Source: Thalassoroseus pseudoceratinae
GTDB taxonomy: Bacteria; Planctomycetota; Planctomycetia; Planctomycetales; Planctomycetaceae
Length of the DNA: 64,000 nt
Assembly: GCF_011634775.1 (NCBI RefSeq)
Contig: NZ_JAALXT010000007.1
Coordinates: forward strand, 248,001 to 312,000
Reading direction: 5' to 3'
Of this stretch, positions 43,127 to 51,359 are shown piece after piece. The translations under genes were made by a program, and so were the position numbers. Position 1 is the stretch's first letter, and every line of letters begins with the position of its first letter. The notes beneath the pieces are model-generated. The model worked only from the letters and a program-made list of their open reading frames with translations. It did no database searches and had not been told where the DNA came from.

Positions 43127-43567
43127 ATGAATCTGTCGTGCATTGACAAATCTCTGCTTCTGGCTGCATTCTTTCGCGGCAACACTCGCGACCAAGACCG
43201 CTGGACATCAAGCTCGGATCAAGTTCTCACTTTGTCCCTATTCTATACCGGTGACATCACGTCGGATGAATGCCAATACCGCTTCTCAAATCGAGGGTAT
43301 GTCGGCGGCCTCTACGACGACGATGGTGAGTTACACCCACAAATCGATTCCCGATACCAAAACTTGATTGATTTGCTCCGCGTACAACCGCATCTCATCG
43401 AAGGCGGCGGCAATCTCGAGACGCCCGCTTATCCAACGTACACTGCTTGCAGACTCACCGATGACGGAATCCGACTAGTACCCGACATCATTGATCTGTT
43501 CCCGCGCAAACCCGACTTCCCCAACTGGCCAGACCGACGGACGTATCCAAATCCGGATTTGGTATAG
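43127..43567 (+). CDS. Integron cassette 4: 146-residue hypothetical protein
   Basis: 146 residues, soluble, beginning MNLSCIDKSLLLAAFFRGNT. Notable segments are SSDQVLTLSLFYTGDITSDE, YVGGLYDDDGELHPQIDSRY and a C-terminal DLFPRKPDFPNWPDRRTYPN. A winged-helix-like 'CRLTDDGIRLVPDII' pattern (T.DG..L...) is visible near residue 105, but no family is recognised. It fills cassette 4 (43093-43686) between attC3 and attC4. Function unknown. Confidence 0.65.
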   Translation: MNLSCIDKSLLLAAFFRGNTRDQDRWTSSSDQVLTLSLFYTGDITSDECQYRFSNRGYVGGLYDDDGELHPQIDSRYQNLIDLLRVQPHLIEGGGNLETPAYPTYTACRLTDDGIRLVPDIIDLFPRKPDFPNWPDRRTYPNPDLV

Positions 43568-43589
43568 TCGGCTCAACTTACGAAAGGCG

Positions 43590-43692
43590 GGATAACAAAT
43601 GAATGCACCGGAGCCGTGTACGCTGTCCTGTTCTTCTATTAGGCTATCGGTTGTTCCGGCCAACATTCGGCCCGGTGATTCTAACCGTTCTC
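43590..43692 (+). other. attC4 recombination site
   Basis: R'' GGATAAC (43590-43596) is the exact complement of its cassette's opening R' GTTATCC (43092). L'' CACCGGAGCCG pairs with L' CGGCCCGGTG with an extrahelical A. The candidate R' GTTCTCC (43686-43692) departs from GTTRRRY. Length 103 bp. This is the last recognisable site of the array. Confidence 0.75.
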
Positions 43693-44257
43693 CGAATGAA
43701 ACTCGAAAGTAGTGGTTCCAAATCAATCACAGGCAGTTTGCCACCTTGCATAAGGCGTTATGCCCCGATCACAGATCCCGCAAAGTGCCGGGTGCGGATG
43801 GTCGACTGGTCTCGGTCCAGAAGCCTGCGGACAACGCATTTCGAGAGTCTGTGGCTTAGTCTCGCGGTCAAATGTTCGCGGGACGGGCAAACGGTCGGAT
43901 TCCGGTGGAAAAGTCTGAGATGGTCGCTGGTGGTCTCGTAAGAATGTGCCCTCGTCAGCGTGTCAATCGCGATTGATGTTGTCGATGCAACGAGTTGAGC
44001 CGGGCATCATGATGACCAATCGCCGTTGCTGTCGGCGGATTGTAGTTGGTCGAATCAAATGCATTTGCCGTGATTTTTCGGTGAGGAAAGAGTCGGCAAG
44101 TTGGCAACTGGTGGGTTTGGAAGCTGAAAACGGGGTTTTCGGTGGTTTCCATCCGATGCATCCCAATACGGAAGTAAACCGCTCAACCGTGGCGGCGTTT
44201 GTCCGAATCGACATCGCCGCATCGGTTCTTCAACAAGCCTCACGTGACCCCCAATAG

Positions 44258-44274
44258 CACTGGCAAAGCCAGTG
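44258..44274. repeat. CACTGGC palindrome, copy 1
   Basis: CACTGGC-AAA-GCCAGTG is a perfect 7-bp hairpin. A related GCCAGTGCCACC follows at 44296-44307. The same core recurs as a longer palindrome at 45541-45570, suggesting a dispersed repeat family. Confidence 0.75.
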
Positions 44275-44315
44275 GCACCCCGAGAAACAACTTTCGCCAG
44301 TGCCACCCAGCCGGT

Positions 44316-44347
44316 CCATAAAATCACGCCCATGCCGGGTGTATACA
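44316..44347 (+). repeat. Direct repeat copy B
   Basis: Second copy of the 32-bp repeat at 42984-43015, same orientation, 1.33 kb away; the first 24 bases are identical. In this copy the following bases are TGTATACA. Confidence 0.85.
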
Positions 44348-44744
44348 GTACCCTCAACCTGAAATTGGCCCGTTGAGCCGTTTTCCAAATTTCACGCTTT
44401 CCTGTCGGGCCAATTCAGGTTAGCTTGGTCGTTATCCGTCAACAAAGCGGGATCCTGCCTCACTGCAATCGAAATTGACTGAGCGGCACCCATACCGGTC
44501 AACGCATCCACATACACTTTCAGCCAATCTCCGATGAACGTGACCGTCGTCGAAGACGACCTGCTTGACCAACCCTTCGACGTAATTGTCAACGCACGGA
44601 ATCGAAACATAATTCCTTGGTGGCTACTACTGCCCCAGGACGTGTCATGAGCAATTAAGAAACGTGCAGGACTACCGACATCAACTCGCTCTTACTGAGC
44701 CTGTTCATTTCTGTTGGAAACCCAACCTCACAAGCTGGCCACCC

Positions 44745-45521
44745 ATGAAATCGATTCTACCACTGTCGTTGATTACTTTTGCGTCGATTGGATTCCTTGC
44801 CATCGAAACAGCAACTGCTGACGAGCCATCAAAGGAAATGGAATTCAAACCAGATCAGACTCAGTTGCCGGTCAAGCCACCCGCCGGTGCGATAGTGTTA
44901 TTTGATGGCGGAAATACCGTCGAGTTTGTCAGTAAACTTGGCAAGCCGATTAATTGGCCGTTGGTTGACGGAACACTTGAAAGCTCTGGAGGCCAGAAAG
45001 CAAATCATATCGTATCAAAGTGGCACTTTCGGGATGCGGATATTCACGCCGAATTCTTGCTTCCGGCAACAGGAACTGGAAACAGCGGTCTGTACATCCA
45101 CGGCAACTACGAAATGCAGATCATCCATTCGGCGGACAAGAAAAACCTTGGTGACGCTGACTTGGGAGCGCTCTATGGATTCAGCAAACCGTTGGTCAAT
45201 GCCGCACGAGGTCGCGGAGTCTGGCAAGTCTACGATATCCGATACCGCGCGCCTCGCCGTGATTCAGATGGAAGAATCACAGAAAAGGGAACCATTACTG
45301 CTTGGCTGAACGGACAGAAGGTTCAAGACGCGGTTCGCTTTGGCGAGCCACGCAGCGTCTATCATCCTTACCGTTCGGGCACCACGGACTATTTGAAAGC
45401 CATTTGGAAAAAGCAAAAAGCGACGACAACAGGGCCGTTGTTTCTTCAAGACCATGGCAATTCCGTTCGCTTTCGTAACGTTTGGATTCGTCCACTTGAC
45501 AACCACGCGTATCGATATTGA
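44745..45521 (+). CDS. DUF1080 (3-keto-disaccharide hydrolase-like) secreted protein
   Basis: 258 residues. ATG 44745 is chosen because it opens a signal peptide (KSILPLSLITFASIGFLAIETATA). The mature part is a concanavalin-like sandwich of the DUF1080 family: FDGGNTVEFVSK (usual LF.G..L..W), DGTLESSGG, a DIHAEFLLPATGTGNSGLYI core, YEMQIIHS and a C-terminal GPLFLQDHGNSVRFRNVWIR (family signature G.I.LQ.HG..V.FRNI.I). These proteins are abundant in planctomycetes and are associated with carbohydrate breakdown outside the cytoplasm; some members act on 3-keto-glycosides. It stands alone, followed by a palindrome at 45541. Confidence 0.9.
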   Translation: MKSILPLSLITFASIGFLAIETATADEPSKEMEFKPDQTQLPVKPPAGAIVLFDGGNTVEFVSKLGKPINWPLVDGTLESSGGQKANHIVSKWHFRDADIHAEFLLPATGTGNSGLYIHGNYEMQIIHSADKKNLGDADLGALYGFSKPLVNAARGRGVWQVYDIRYRAPRRDSDGRITEKGTITAWLNGQKVQDAVRFGEPRSVYHPYRSGTTDYLKAIWKKQKATTTGPLFLQDHGNSVRFRNVWIRPLDNHAYRY

Positions 45522-45540
45522 TCGGTTAATCAGTGCACGA

Positions 45541-45570
45541 ATGCCACTGGCAACTCATTGCCAGTGGCAT
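45541..45570. repeat. CACTGGC palindrome, copy 2
   Basis: ATGCCACTGGCAA (45541-45553) and TTGCCAGTGGCAT (45558-45570) form a perfect 13-bp hairpin with a CTCA loop, 20 bp after the DUF1080 stop. No T-tract follows, so a repeat element or mRNA-end structure is more likely than a classic terminator. Shares its core with 44258. Confidence 0.8.
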
Positions 45571-45639
45571 TCGATGTTCGCACATTGAGGTCAGCATGCC
45601 GTATTTGTTTTCGGCAGACGTCCACCGATCCAACTCAGC

Positions 45640-45777
45640 CTACGACAGCGTATCGCATGGGGAATCGGATTCTTGGGAACGCATCAGGCCGACTTGGATG
45701 GCGGCTCCCACGTAGAAGACGGCTCCGATGAATGCGGAAACTGCGAGAATGGCCCACATTTCTTGGTCGAAAAACAT
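45640..45777 (-). CDS. 45-residue single-TM membrane protein
   Basis: ATG 45777, stop TAG 45640. It begins MFFDQEMWAILAVSAFIGAV and has one hydrophobic helix (about 7-30, with a G-A-A small-residue patch) and a polar C-terminus (RSQESDSPCDTLS). A strong AGGAGA sits 13 bases before the ATG. Reading frame, RBS and TM pattern support a real gene. Function unknown; topology N-out/C-in or the reverse not decided. Confidence 0.6.
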   Translation of the reverse strand: MFFDQEMWAILAVSAFIGAVFYVGAAIQVGLMRSQESDSPCDTLS

Positions 45778-46262
45778 GGTTTTTGACTTTCTCCTGCGAT
45801 GAAATAGCCGTCCGTGGTGTGGGAGGTGTCGCGTCTGGCGTCACCGATGTCTGATCGAACAATGGACAACCAATAAGGTTATGGAAAATCCGTTGTTCCA
45901 ATCCGACACAAAAATCTCTTCAAAGGCTCGCGGTGTGGAAAGAATTGGGAGATGTTTCTCTCGCTTCCTTCGCATCCACAGATACGCAAACCGACCGAGC
46001 CCGGTTCACCAACTTCTCCAAAAATGTTCAAAACGACACCGAGAGAACACCCGGAGACCGACTGGTGGCGGTTCAAACCGGTTTCTGCCGGTTCATTCGG
46101 CTCGATCGTTACAGATTTGCGAATCGGATGAACTTGCACAGAATCCGGAATCGCCCCCTTTTGAGACTTTCCCCCGCTTGTTGGGTTTGTACGATTAAGG
46201 TGCGGATGGAACGCCCCCCTACTTTTTCGGGATCGAACTACGGTTCCCTCGGAGATCATGGC
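45778..46262. other. Intergenic region upstream of VirD4-like gene
   Basis: About 480 bp between a divergent small gene and the VirD4-like ATPase. The frame of the latter stays open upstream to 45933, but that part has no homology and an unusual Arg/Asn composition, so it is treated as non-coding. Nothing else recognised. Confidence 0.4.
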
Positions 46263-47630
46263 ATGACGACGGACAGAACGCCTACGGAGAGTCACGCTCT
46301 CCAAGGGCATGAGTCGGAACTATTGCTCGGCTGGGATGCCGAAGATGCTGTTCAGTCGCCTTTCGGATTTGCTCCTCAGGCCAAACGAATGCGTCGGTCC
46401 GCCAGTCGCCCTTTTCTCTATGATGGCGACAGTCACCTGATGACCGTTGCGCCCACCGGTGCGGGCAAGGGTCGCGGGGTGATCATTCCGAACTTGCTGA
46501 ACTACAAAGGCCCCACGATTACCGTCGATCCCAAAGGCGAGAACTACCAAGTCACCGCCCGACGACGACGCGAACTTGGCCAACGTGTGGTGGTGCTCGA
46601 TCCGTTTCACATCGTGACGGAAAAAAGTGACCAGCTCAATCCGATGGACATTTTCGATCTGGATAAGTCCATCCTCGATTGCGATGCCGAAATGCTCGCC
46701 AGTCTGCTGAGCGTCGGGCACCACTTCCGTGACGATCCGTTTTGGAGCGATTCCGCGTCGGCACTGATGGCCGGTTTGATCGCCCACATCGCCACCGCCG
46801 TTCCCAAGGAAGAACGCACGCTCAACAAGCTCCGCAGTTACATCTATCACGACGACATGGACTACGCCATCGCCGTGATGCTCGACAAAGAAGAAGTCAC
46901 CAACAAAATGGCCCGCGACGAAATGGTCGCGTATTTGGCTCATCCGTCGGAACGGACTCGGCCATCGGTCCGATCGACGGCTTCGACTTACGTGAAGGTT
47001 CTCGGTAGCAACGAAGTGTCCGAAACGCTGGGCACGAGTAGTTTCGATCTGCAAGATGTCGTCGATGGCAAACCGATCAGCATTTACATTGTGATTCCGC
47101 CGGAAAAACTCGATAGTCACCGGGCGTTGTTGCGGTTGTGGGTGAGCACACTGCTCACTGCTGTCATCAGTCGGCGGCAAATTCCACAGCAACGCACGTT
47201 GTTCCTACTCGACGAGTGTGCCCAACTTGGTTCGCTCCCCGCGTTGAAGCAGGCAATCACACTGCTGCGGGGCTACGGGTTGCAGATTTGGTCGTTCTGG
47301 CAAGACCTCAGTCAACTTCGCAGTTTGTACCCGGACGATTGGCAAACCGTGATCAACAACTCTGCGGTGTTGCAGACCTTCGGTGTGGCAAACCACTTGA
47401 TGGCTCGTGAATGGAGCGAGGTCCTCAATCGCGATCCGGAAGAATTGCAGAAACTCGATCCGAAAGACGGCTTCGTCTTCATGCAAAGTCACGGCTGTCA
47501 ACGGTGTCGCCGACCGGATTACCTCAGCGATCCCGTCTTCGCCAACCAATTCGAAGTCAACGAACGCTTCGCACTTCTCGCCAGCCGCAAACACGACAAA
47601 AAATCCGGTCGTGACGCGGGCATGCGTTGA
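46263..47630 (+). CDS. VirD4/TraG-type coupling ATPase (orphan)
   Basis: 455 residues from ATG 46263 (MTTDRTPTESHALQGHESEL). Walker A is VAPTGAGKGRGVIIPNLL (about 60-77), followed by the family-typical VDPKGENYQVTARRRRELGQ and VVLDPFHI. Walker B is TLFLLDECAQLGSL (about 315), with RPSVRSTASTYVKVL and GLQIWSFWQDLSQLRSLYP in the C-terminal half. These define the T4SS coupling-protein/TraG family. The usual N-terminal TM anchor is absent, and no relaxase, VirB genes or origin of transfer is nearby, so it is an orphan. It may pump DNA or proteins with components encoded elsewhere, or have a chromosomal role. Confidence 0.85.
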   Translation: MTTDRTPTESHALQGHESELLLGWDAEDAVQSPFGFAPQAKRMRRSASRPFLYDGDSHLMTVAPTGAGKGRGVIIPNLLNYKGPTITVDPKGENYQVTARRRRELGQRVVVLDPFHIVTEKSDQLNPMDIFDLDKSILDCDAEMLASLLSVGHHFRDDPFWSDSASALMAGLIAHIATAVPKEERTLNKLRSYIYHDDMDYAIAVMLDKEEVTNKMARDEMVAYLAHPSERTRPSVRSTASTYVKVLGSNEVSETLGTSSFDLQDVVDGKPISIYIVIPPEKLDSHRALLRLWVSTLLTAVISRRQIPQQRTLFLLDECAQLGSLPALKQAITLLRGYGLQIWSFWQDLSQLRSLYPDDWQTVINNSAVLQTFGVANHLMAREWSEVLNRDPEELQKLDPKDGFVFMQSHGCQRCRRPDYLSDPVFANQFEVNERFALLASRKHDKKSGRDAGMR

Positions 47631-47654
47631 AATTGAGAATGTCGGGAAACACGT

Positions 47655-49343
47655 TTACTTGGTATCCACCGCGCCGCCGACCGTCATGCGGACGTGATCC
47701 GATTTGAGGTCGATGGTCAGGAAGAGCGAGTCAAAAACTTCGGACGCCATGATTGCACGACGCAATCGGCGTTCAACTTCTTCGACCGACAATGGGGAAT
47801 TCGCGGCGATGCGTCGCACGAAGACGTTTTCATGGTCCGCCAAGAACGACCGCACACCGTGCAGGTTCACGAGCACGTGCTGATCCGGCAATGGACCCGT
47901 AGGCAGTTTGACGACAGCTTGCGGCGGATCGGTTTGCGATTTCGCGGCGATGAATTTTTGAATAGATTCGGGATCGGTCGCGAAGATGAGAAAATCCTCG
48001 GTGACGGAAAACGCGGGTTGCCAGGGACCGAGGGAATCAATCCAACTGATTTCATCTTCGATTCGCAGCCGGGCCGATGTATCGACGAGAGCCGCCAAGA
48101 CTCCCCAACCGGTTTGCAGTCCTCGGTCGATCGCCATTCGCACGGGCACGGCATTGTCGTTCGCATCCGCCTGCGGCTCAAATTCCAACGCGAAAACACC
48201 GTGGATCGGGGGAACATCGTCCTCCATATCGGCTCGCGGCGTGATGTAGCATCCGAAATGCGGTCCCAACGCCGGTAGCACGTTGTCGAGCACATCGTGT
48301 CCTAAGAAAAATCCCCGACCGATCTGCCGAAGATTATCGAACTCCCGCCGATCTTTCTCGGGCAATTCCAATCGCAGAAAACGAGCACCACCGGCCAGAT
48401 CAACTTTGCCCGTGTAAACAAACCAGGCGTCCGCCGGCAGATGTTCTCGGAATGCGGATTCGTTGTTGTCGGTCGACTTCGCGGCCAATGCGGACGAGAA
48501 CGACGCCACACCTTCCAGCGACAAACCCCGTTGAACTCGCAGACCAAGGGCGATGGATTCACACTGTTGCCAGAGTTTGAAAATCTGCCGTTCACCGAAC
48601 TTGGGATGCTCCGGCAATTGGACGGCGGAATCCCAAGCACGCGGATTAAAATACGCTTTGACTCGGCAATCTTCCGGCAACGCCGCCTGCGCGGTTTGGA
48701 ACCAAGCAGCCGTAGTGAGATTGTCGTCTCCCTCGTTCGCACTAGCTTGCAGTGTGGTTCGCAACGTGGTTTCGTCGTCCGTTAGCACGAACAATCGCCC
48801 GTGATGCGCGTAATACTGAACGACCTGTTGATCCGCGGATTTCGATGTTGTTCGCTGAACGTAAGATAGATCGCCGACCTGATCGGTTTCGAGAACCGCG
48901 TGTTCCATTTCGTTCCACAGATCGACGGCGGTTTTCAACGTCTCTGAATCGCTCGCTTGCAAAAGCAGAATACTGACCGGTTCGGATTCCGGTCGCGGAT
49001 ACACCGCCACCGCAACGCCACCGGCAGTCATATCTTTGAAGAACCCCCACGCCGGTTGTCCGAGTCGTCCTTCCAATGCCGTGATCGAACGGCGGAACTT
49101 TTGATAGTCCCGACTCGATCGCCAACCCTGATACAAAGGCGACTGCTTCACCCGTTCCAACCAGACACTCGGTTTCTTCACGCTGGGCTGCCAACCGGAA
49201 GCCGTCATGCACAACCCGACATCAGGACGCACCAACCGCAGCAAGTCCGCTTCCGCTGCCCACGCGGTGTGGACCAACGCGGAAGCGATTAGACCAAATC
49301 CCAGAGCGAACGAAGCGATGCGATTGTGCAAAGAACGGATCAT
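47655..49343 (-). CDS. Secreted planctomycete protein of unknown function
   Basis: 562 residues. ATG 49343 (MIRSLHNRIASFALGFGLIA) is chosen since the signal peptide (ending HTAWAAEAD) begins there and GAGG lies 10-13 bases upstream. The mature protein is alpha/beta with pairs of segments resembling DUF3352-like secreted proteins (ESEPVSILLLQASDSETLKT; HHGRLFVLTDDETTLRTTLQ; FSVTEDFLIFATDPESIQKF). Last gene of the operon with the sigma factor and anti-sigma factor, so it may be a periplasmic target or sensor. Specific activity unknown. Confidence 0.7.
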   Translation of the reverse strand: MIRSLHNRIASFALGFGLIASALVHTAWAAEADLLRLVRPDVGLCMTASGWQPSVKKPSVWLERVKQSPLYQGWRSSRDYQKFRRSITALEGRLGQPAWGFFKDMTAGGVAVAVYPRPESEPVSILLLQASDSETLKTAVDLWNEMEHAVLETDQVGDLSYVQRTTSKSADQQVVQYYAHHGRLFVLTDDETTLRTTLQASANEGDDNLTTAAWFQTAQAALPEDCRVKAYFNPRAWDSAVQLPEHPKFGERQIFKLWQQCESIALGLRVQRGLSLEGVASFSSALAAKSTDNNESAFREHLPADAWFVYTGKVDLAGGARFLRLELPEKDRREFDNLRQIGRGFFLGHDVLDNVLPALGPHFGCYITPRADMEDDVPPIHGVFALEFEPQADANDNAVPVRMAIDRGLQTGWGVLAALVDTSARLRIEDEISWIDSLGPWQPAFSVTEDFLIFATDPESIQKFIAAKSQTDPPQAVVKLPTGPLPDQHVLVNLHGVRSFLADHENVFVRRIAANSPLSVEEVERRLRRAIMASEVFDSLFLTIDLKSDHVRMTVGGAVDTK

Positions 49344-49371
49344 CGGTTTCAGCCTCGAAAGAGGAACGTCA

Positions 49372-50145
49372 TCAAAGGAGATTCGACGTGGAGGGCAACG
49401 CATCTCGCAGGAATTCCCACGGTCTCCGGATATCCCGACCGACCGGCACCAACCCCTGTTTCACGCCCTCGAAATCTTGCAACTCGTCCAGCCACGATGA
49501 CTCCGCCGCGTCTGGTGGTAACTCGACCGCCGTCGCTTCCGAACCGGCCGATGAAGAGGGCACCCAGGCGGTGACGAGCAGTTTAAAGTCGCCCAGCGTT
49601 TCTGTCGTATCGTTGACCAACGCCTGATACGCCGAACCCGCATCATCCACCACCGCGACCAGTTCTTGTCGAGATGTTTCTGTCTGTTGGGGTTTGAGCT
49701 GCGTTGCGGGTGATTCGGTTTCCGTCGGCGAGGGCACGGTTTCCTCGACGATCCGAGGCGTTTGGAGCGAATCGGTTTCGTGCGAATTCGCGAGCATCCA
49801 ACCGATCCCCACACACACCACGCACAAACACGCTACCATCGGCCACAACAGACGAGCGTTCCGCTGCGGTCTCGCTGGTGCTGCAACGGCGGCCGATTGC
49901 GATTGCCAGTCAGCTTCCTCCGCCACTTTGGAAAGCACCAAGTCCGTCAGATCGACCTCGGGCGTGTCGGCTTGCCATTCGTGAATCGCACCGTTCAGCA
50001 TGACTTGCATCTGCCAGTATTTCCGGCAGTCGGCACATTCGTCGGCGTGTTGACACAACGCATCAGTCAACTGATCGAGCGGCGTGTGCTGCTCGACGAG
50101 ACAATCCAACGCGGAATGAAATTCAGGGCAATTCATGACAGGCAT
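49372..50145 (-). CDS. Zinc-finger anti-sigma factor
   Basis: 257 residues (a start at M4, 50136, is equally possible). The N-terminus carries the anti-sigma zinc motif HADECADCRKY (HxxxCxxC, about residues 33-40). One TM segment (RLLWPMVACLCVVCVGIGWML, about 98-118) places the C-terminal 135 residues in the periplasm. The gene overlaps the end of the ECF sigma gene by 23 bp. By family knowledge it sequesters the cognate sigma factor until a periplasmic signal releases it. The extracytoplasmic domain (LPPDAAESSWLDELQDFEGV) has no recognised ligand fold. Confidence 0.85.
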   Translation of the reverse strand: MPVMNCPEFHSALDCLVEQHTPLDQLTDALCQHADECADCRKYWQMQVMLNGAIHEWQADTPEVDLTDLVLSKVAEEADWQSQSAAVAAPARPQRNARLLWPMVACLCVVCVGIGWMLANSHETDSLQTPRIVEETVPSPTETESPATQLKPQQTETSRQELVAVVDDAGSAYQALVNDTTETLGDFKLLVTAWVPSSSAGSEATAVELPPDAAESSWLDELQDFEGVKQGLVPVGRDIRRPWEFLRDALPSTSNLL

Positions 50146-50674
50146 GCGGTGCCACTCCCCGTCGTTGCAAATGGTCGGCTAACTCCTTGCGAGCCCGATG
50201 CAACCACGTTTTCACAGTCCCCGGCGGACTTCCCATGATCTCCGCCACTTCGGTCAAACTCAGTTCTTGGTGATGAAACAGAATCACGCATTCCCGGTAT
50301 TCCTCACGTAACAAGCTGAGTGCCTGTTGTAGTTCCTCGGCGAGTTCCATCTGCGGTGACGATTCTTCCGGGATGTGATCCACAATTTCCGTTGGTCTTG
50401 GCCTGCGAGAACGTTTCTCCAAAGCCGTTCGGCAACGGTTCGCCGCAATGGTCAACAGCCACGGACGAAACGGCCTGGCCGCATCCCAGCGGTGTAAACT
50501 TCGATACATCCGCACAAACACATCCTGTGCGACATCTTCCGCATCTTCGCGATGTCCGAGCATCCGAAAACACAATCCAAAGACGGCCCCCTGATACCGC
50601 TGAACCAATGAGCGCAATCCCTCCTCGTTTCCTTGAAGGCAACGCTCGACCAGAACGGTATCGTCCACACTCAC
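50123..50674 (-). CDS. ECF-type sigma factor
   Basis: 183 residues from GTG 50674 (VSVDDTVLVERCLQGNEEGL; GTG 50668 also possible). The frame is open far upstream, but homology begins here. Region 2: YQGAVFGLCFRMLGHREDAE and DVAQDVFVRMYRSLHRWD, with RPFRPWLLTIAANRCRTAL. Region 4: LLREEYRECVILFHHQELSL, TEVAEIMGSPPGTVKTWLHR. This is RpoE-like with the cognate zinc-finger anti-sigma overlapping by 23 bp. Probably self-regulated with the anti-sigma and secreted protein downstream. Confidence 0.85.
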   Translation of the reverse strand: MSVDDTVLVERCLQGNEEGLRSLVQRYQGAVFGLCFRMLGHREDAEDVAQDVFVRMYRSLHRWDAARPFRPWLLTIAANRCRTALEKRSRRPRPTEIVDHIPEESSPQMELAEELQQALSLLREEYRECVILFHHQELSLTEVAEIMGSPPGTVKTWLHRARKELADHLQRRGVAPHACHELP

Positions 50675-50771
50675 AATGAACCCCAAGCCGCGGAGCTTGT
50701 TGTCTTTCCGACGCCCAAAAAGAAAGTTCCTCAGCCGTCCCGGAGTATACCCCGCTGGAAAGCGGAAGGTG

Positions 50772-51050
50772 TCAACGATTTTGGAACCACTGTCGAATTG
50801 ACCGTACCATTCGATCCAAAAAGTTGCATAACAGTCCGATCGCCACAAATGAACCGAATCCCAATGCGACGAGCAGAGGTGACATCGCCAACTTGAAACC
50901 GTGTTTAACCAAGGCGGGACTGCACTCGACACAACCGGTCCACATTTCGATGACCCCCACGACGACTACGAACAGATACATCAGCACGCATGCCCAGTGG
51001 AGAACTTGGAAGCCATCCAGAAGTGTGAATCTAGCTTTCTTCCGCGGCAT
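50772..51050 (-). CDS. Small two-TM membrane protein
   Basis: 92 residues from ATG 51050 (MPRKKARFTLLDGFQVLHWA). Two hydrophobic segments (VLHWACVLMYLFVVVVGVIEM; LLVALGFGSFVAIGLLCNFL) flank a loop with CVEC, a possible metal or disulphide pair. It overlaps the end of the preceding frameshifted gene by 20 bp, and lies about 100 bp upstream of the sigma gene. Unknown function; it looks like a small planctomycete envelope protein. Confidence 0.6.
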   Translation of the reverse strand: MPRKKARFTLLDGFQVLHWACVLMYLFVVVVGVIEMWTGCVECSPALVKHGFKLAMSPLLVALGFGSFVAIGLLCNFLDRMVRSIRQWFQNR

Positions 51051-51359
51051 GTCCACTTTCCATGTCATCCGACTCGCCAGCGGACTTCGGCCCTCGTAAC
51101 TGCATCCCACAGAACACGATGCCAGTGACGCACACGGCTTTGAACACGATGAGCGCAGGCGGTTTCCACCAGGCACCGGTGAAGAACTCGATGACGTCCG
51201 AAACCCCGAACAGAAAAACGACGACGCCCCCACCCACCGAGTTCGGCGGGGCAGTGACGTCAATTCCGCCCCCCGCCAAAGAATCACTCCGGCAATCCCC
51301 ATCCACAACACCGCTTCAAAGGCATTGAACCACTCCGTAAACCGCAATTCGTCCGGCAT
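51031..51359 (-). pseudogene. Small membrane protein gene with frameshift
   Basis: ATG 51359 opens MPDELRFTEWFNAFEAVLWM with a TM helix. Continuation into the next part of the protein (VVVFLFGVSDVIEFFTGAWW, then KPPALIVFKAVCVTGIVFCG, ending at 51031) is in a different frame. The break is at a G-rich tract (minus strand GGTGGGTGGGGGCG, about 51220-51235); one base is missing relative to a continuous frame. The joined product would be about 109 residues with three hydrophobic segments. Either a genuine pseudogene, a homopolymer sequencing error, or slippage at the G run. Confidence 0.6.

Larger units (their letters stand above)
43693..44744. other. Gene-poor region downstream of the integron
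   Basis: About 1 kb without a convincing gene: several short open frames on both strands overlap each other and show no recognisable domain. It contains a fused-looking core GCATAAGGCGTTATGC (about 43750-43765) that may be a collapsed attC, a CACTGGC hairpin (44258-44274) and direct repeat copy B (44316-44347). Probably decayed cassette sequence. Confidence 0.5.

Noticed and set aside
43603-44257. Two short plus-strand frames (112 and 103 residues) as extra cassette genes
   Set aside because: No recognisable domain and they lack the attC-linked start/stop placement of the four real cassettes; the first overlaps attC4.
45933-46262. 110-residue N-terminal extension of the VirD4-like protein
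   Set aside because: The extension has no homology and composition unlike the rest; ATG 46263 fits the family start.
45879-46310. 143-residue minus-strand frame upstream of the VirD4-like gene
   Set aside because: Low-complexity Arg/Ser composition and it overlaps the start of the better supported plus-strand gene.
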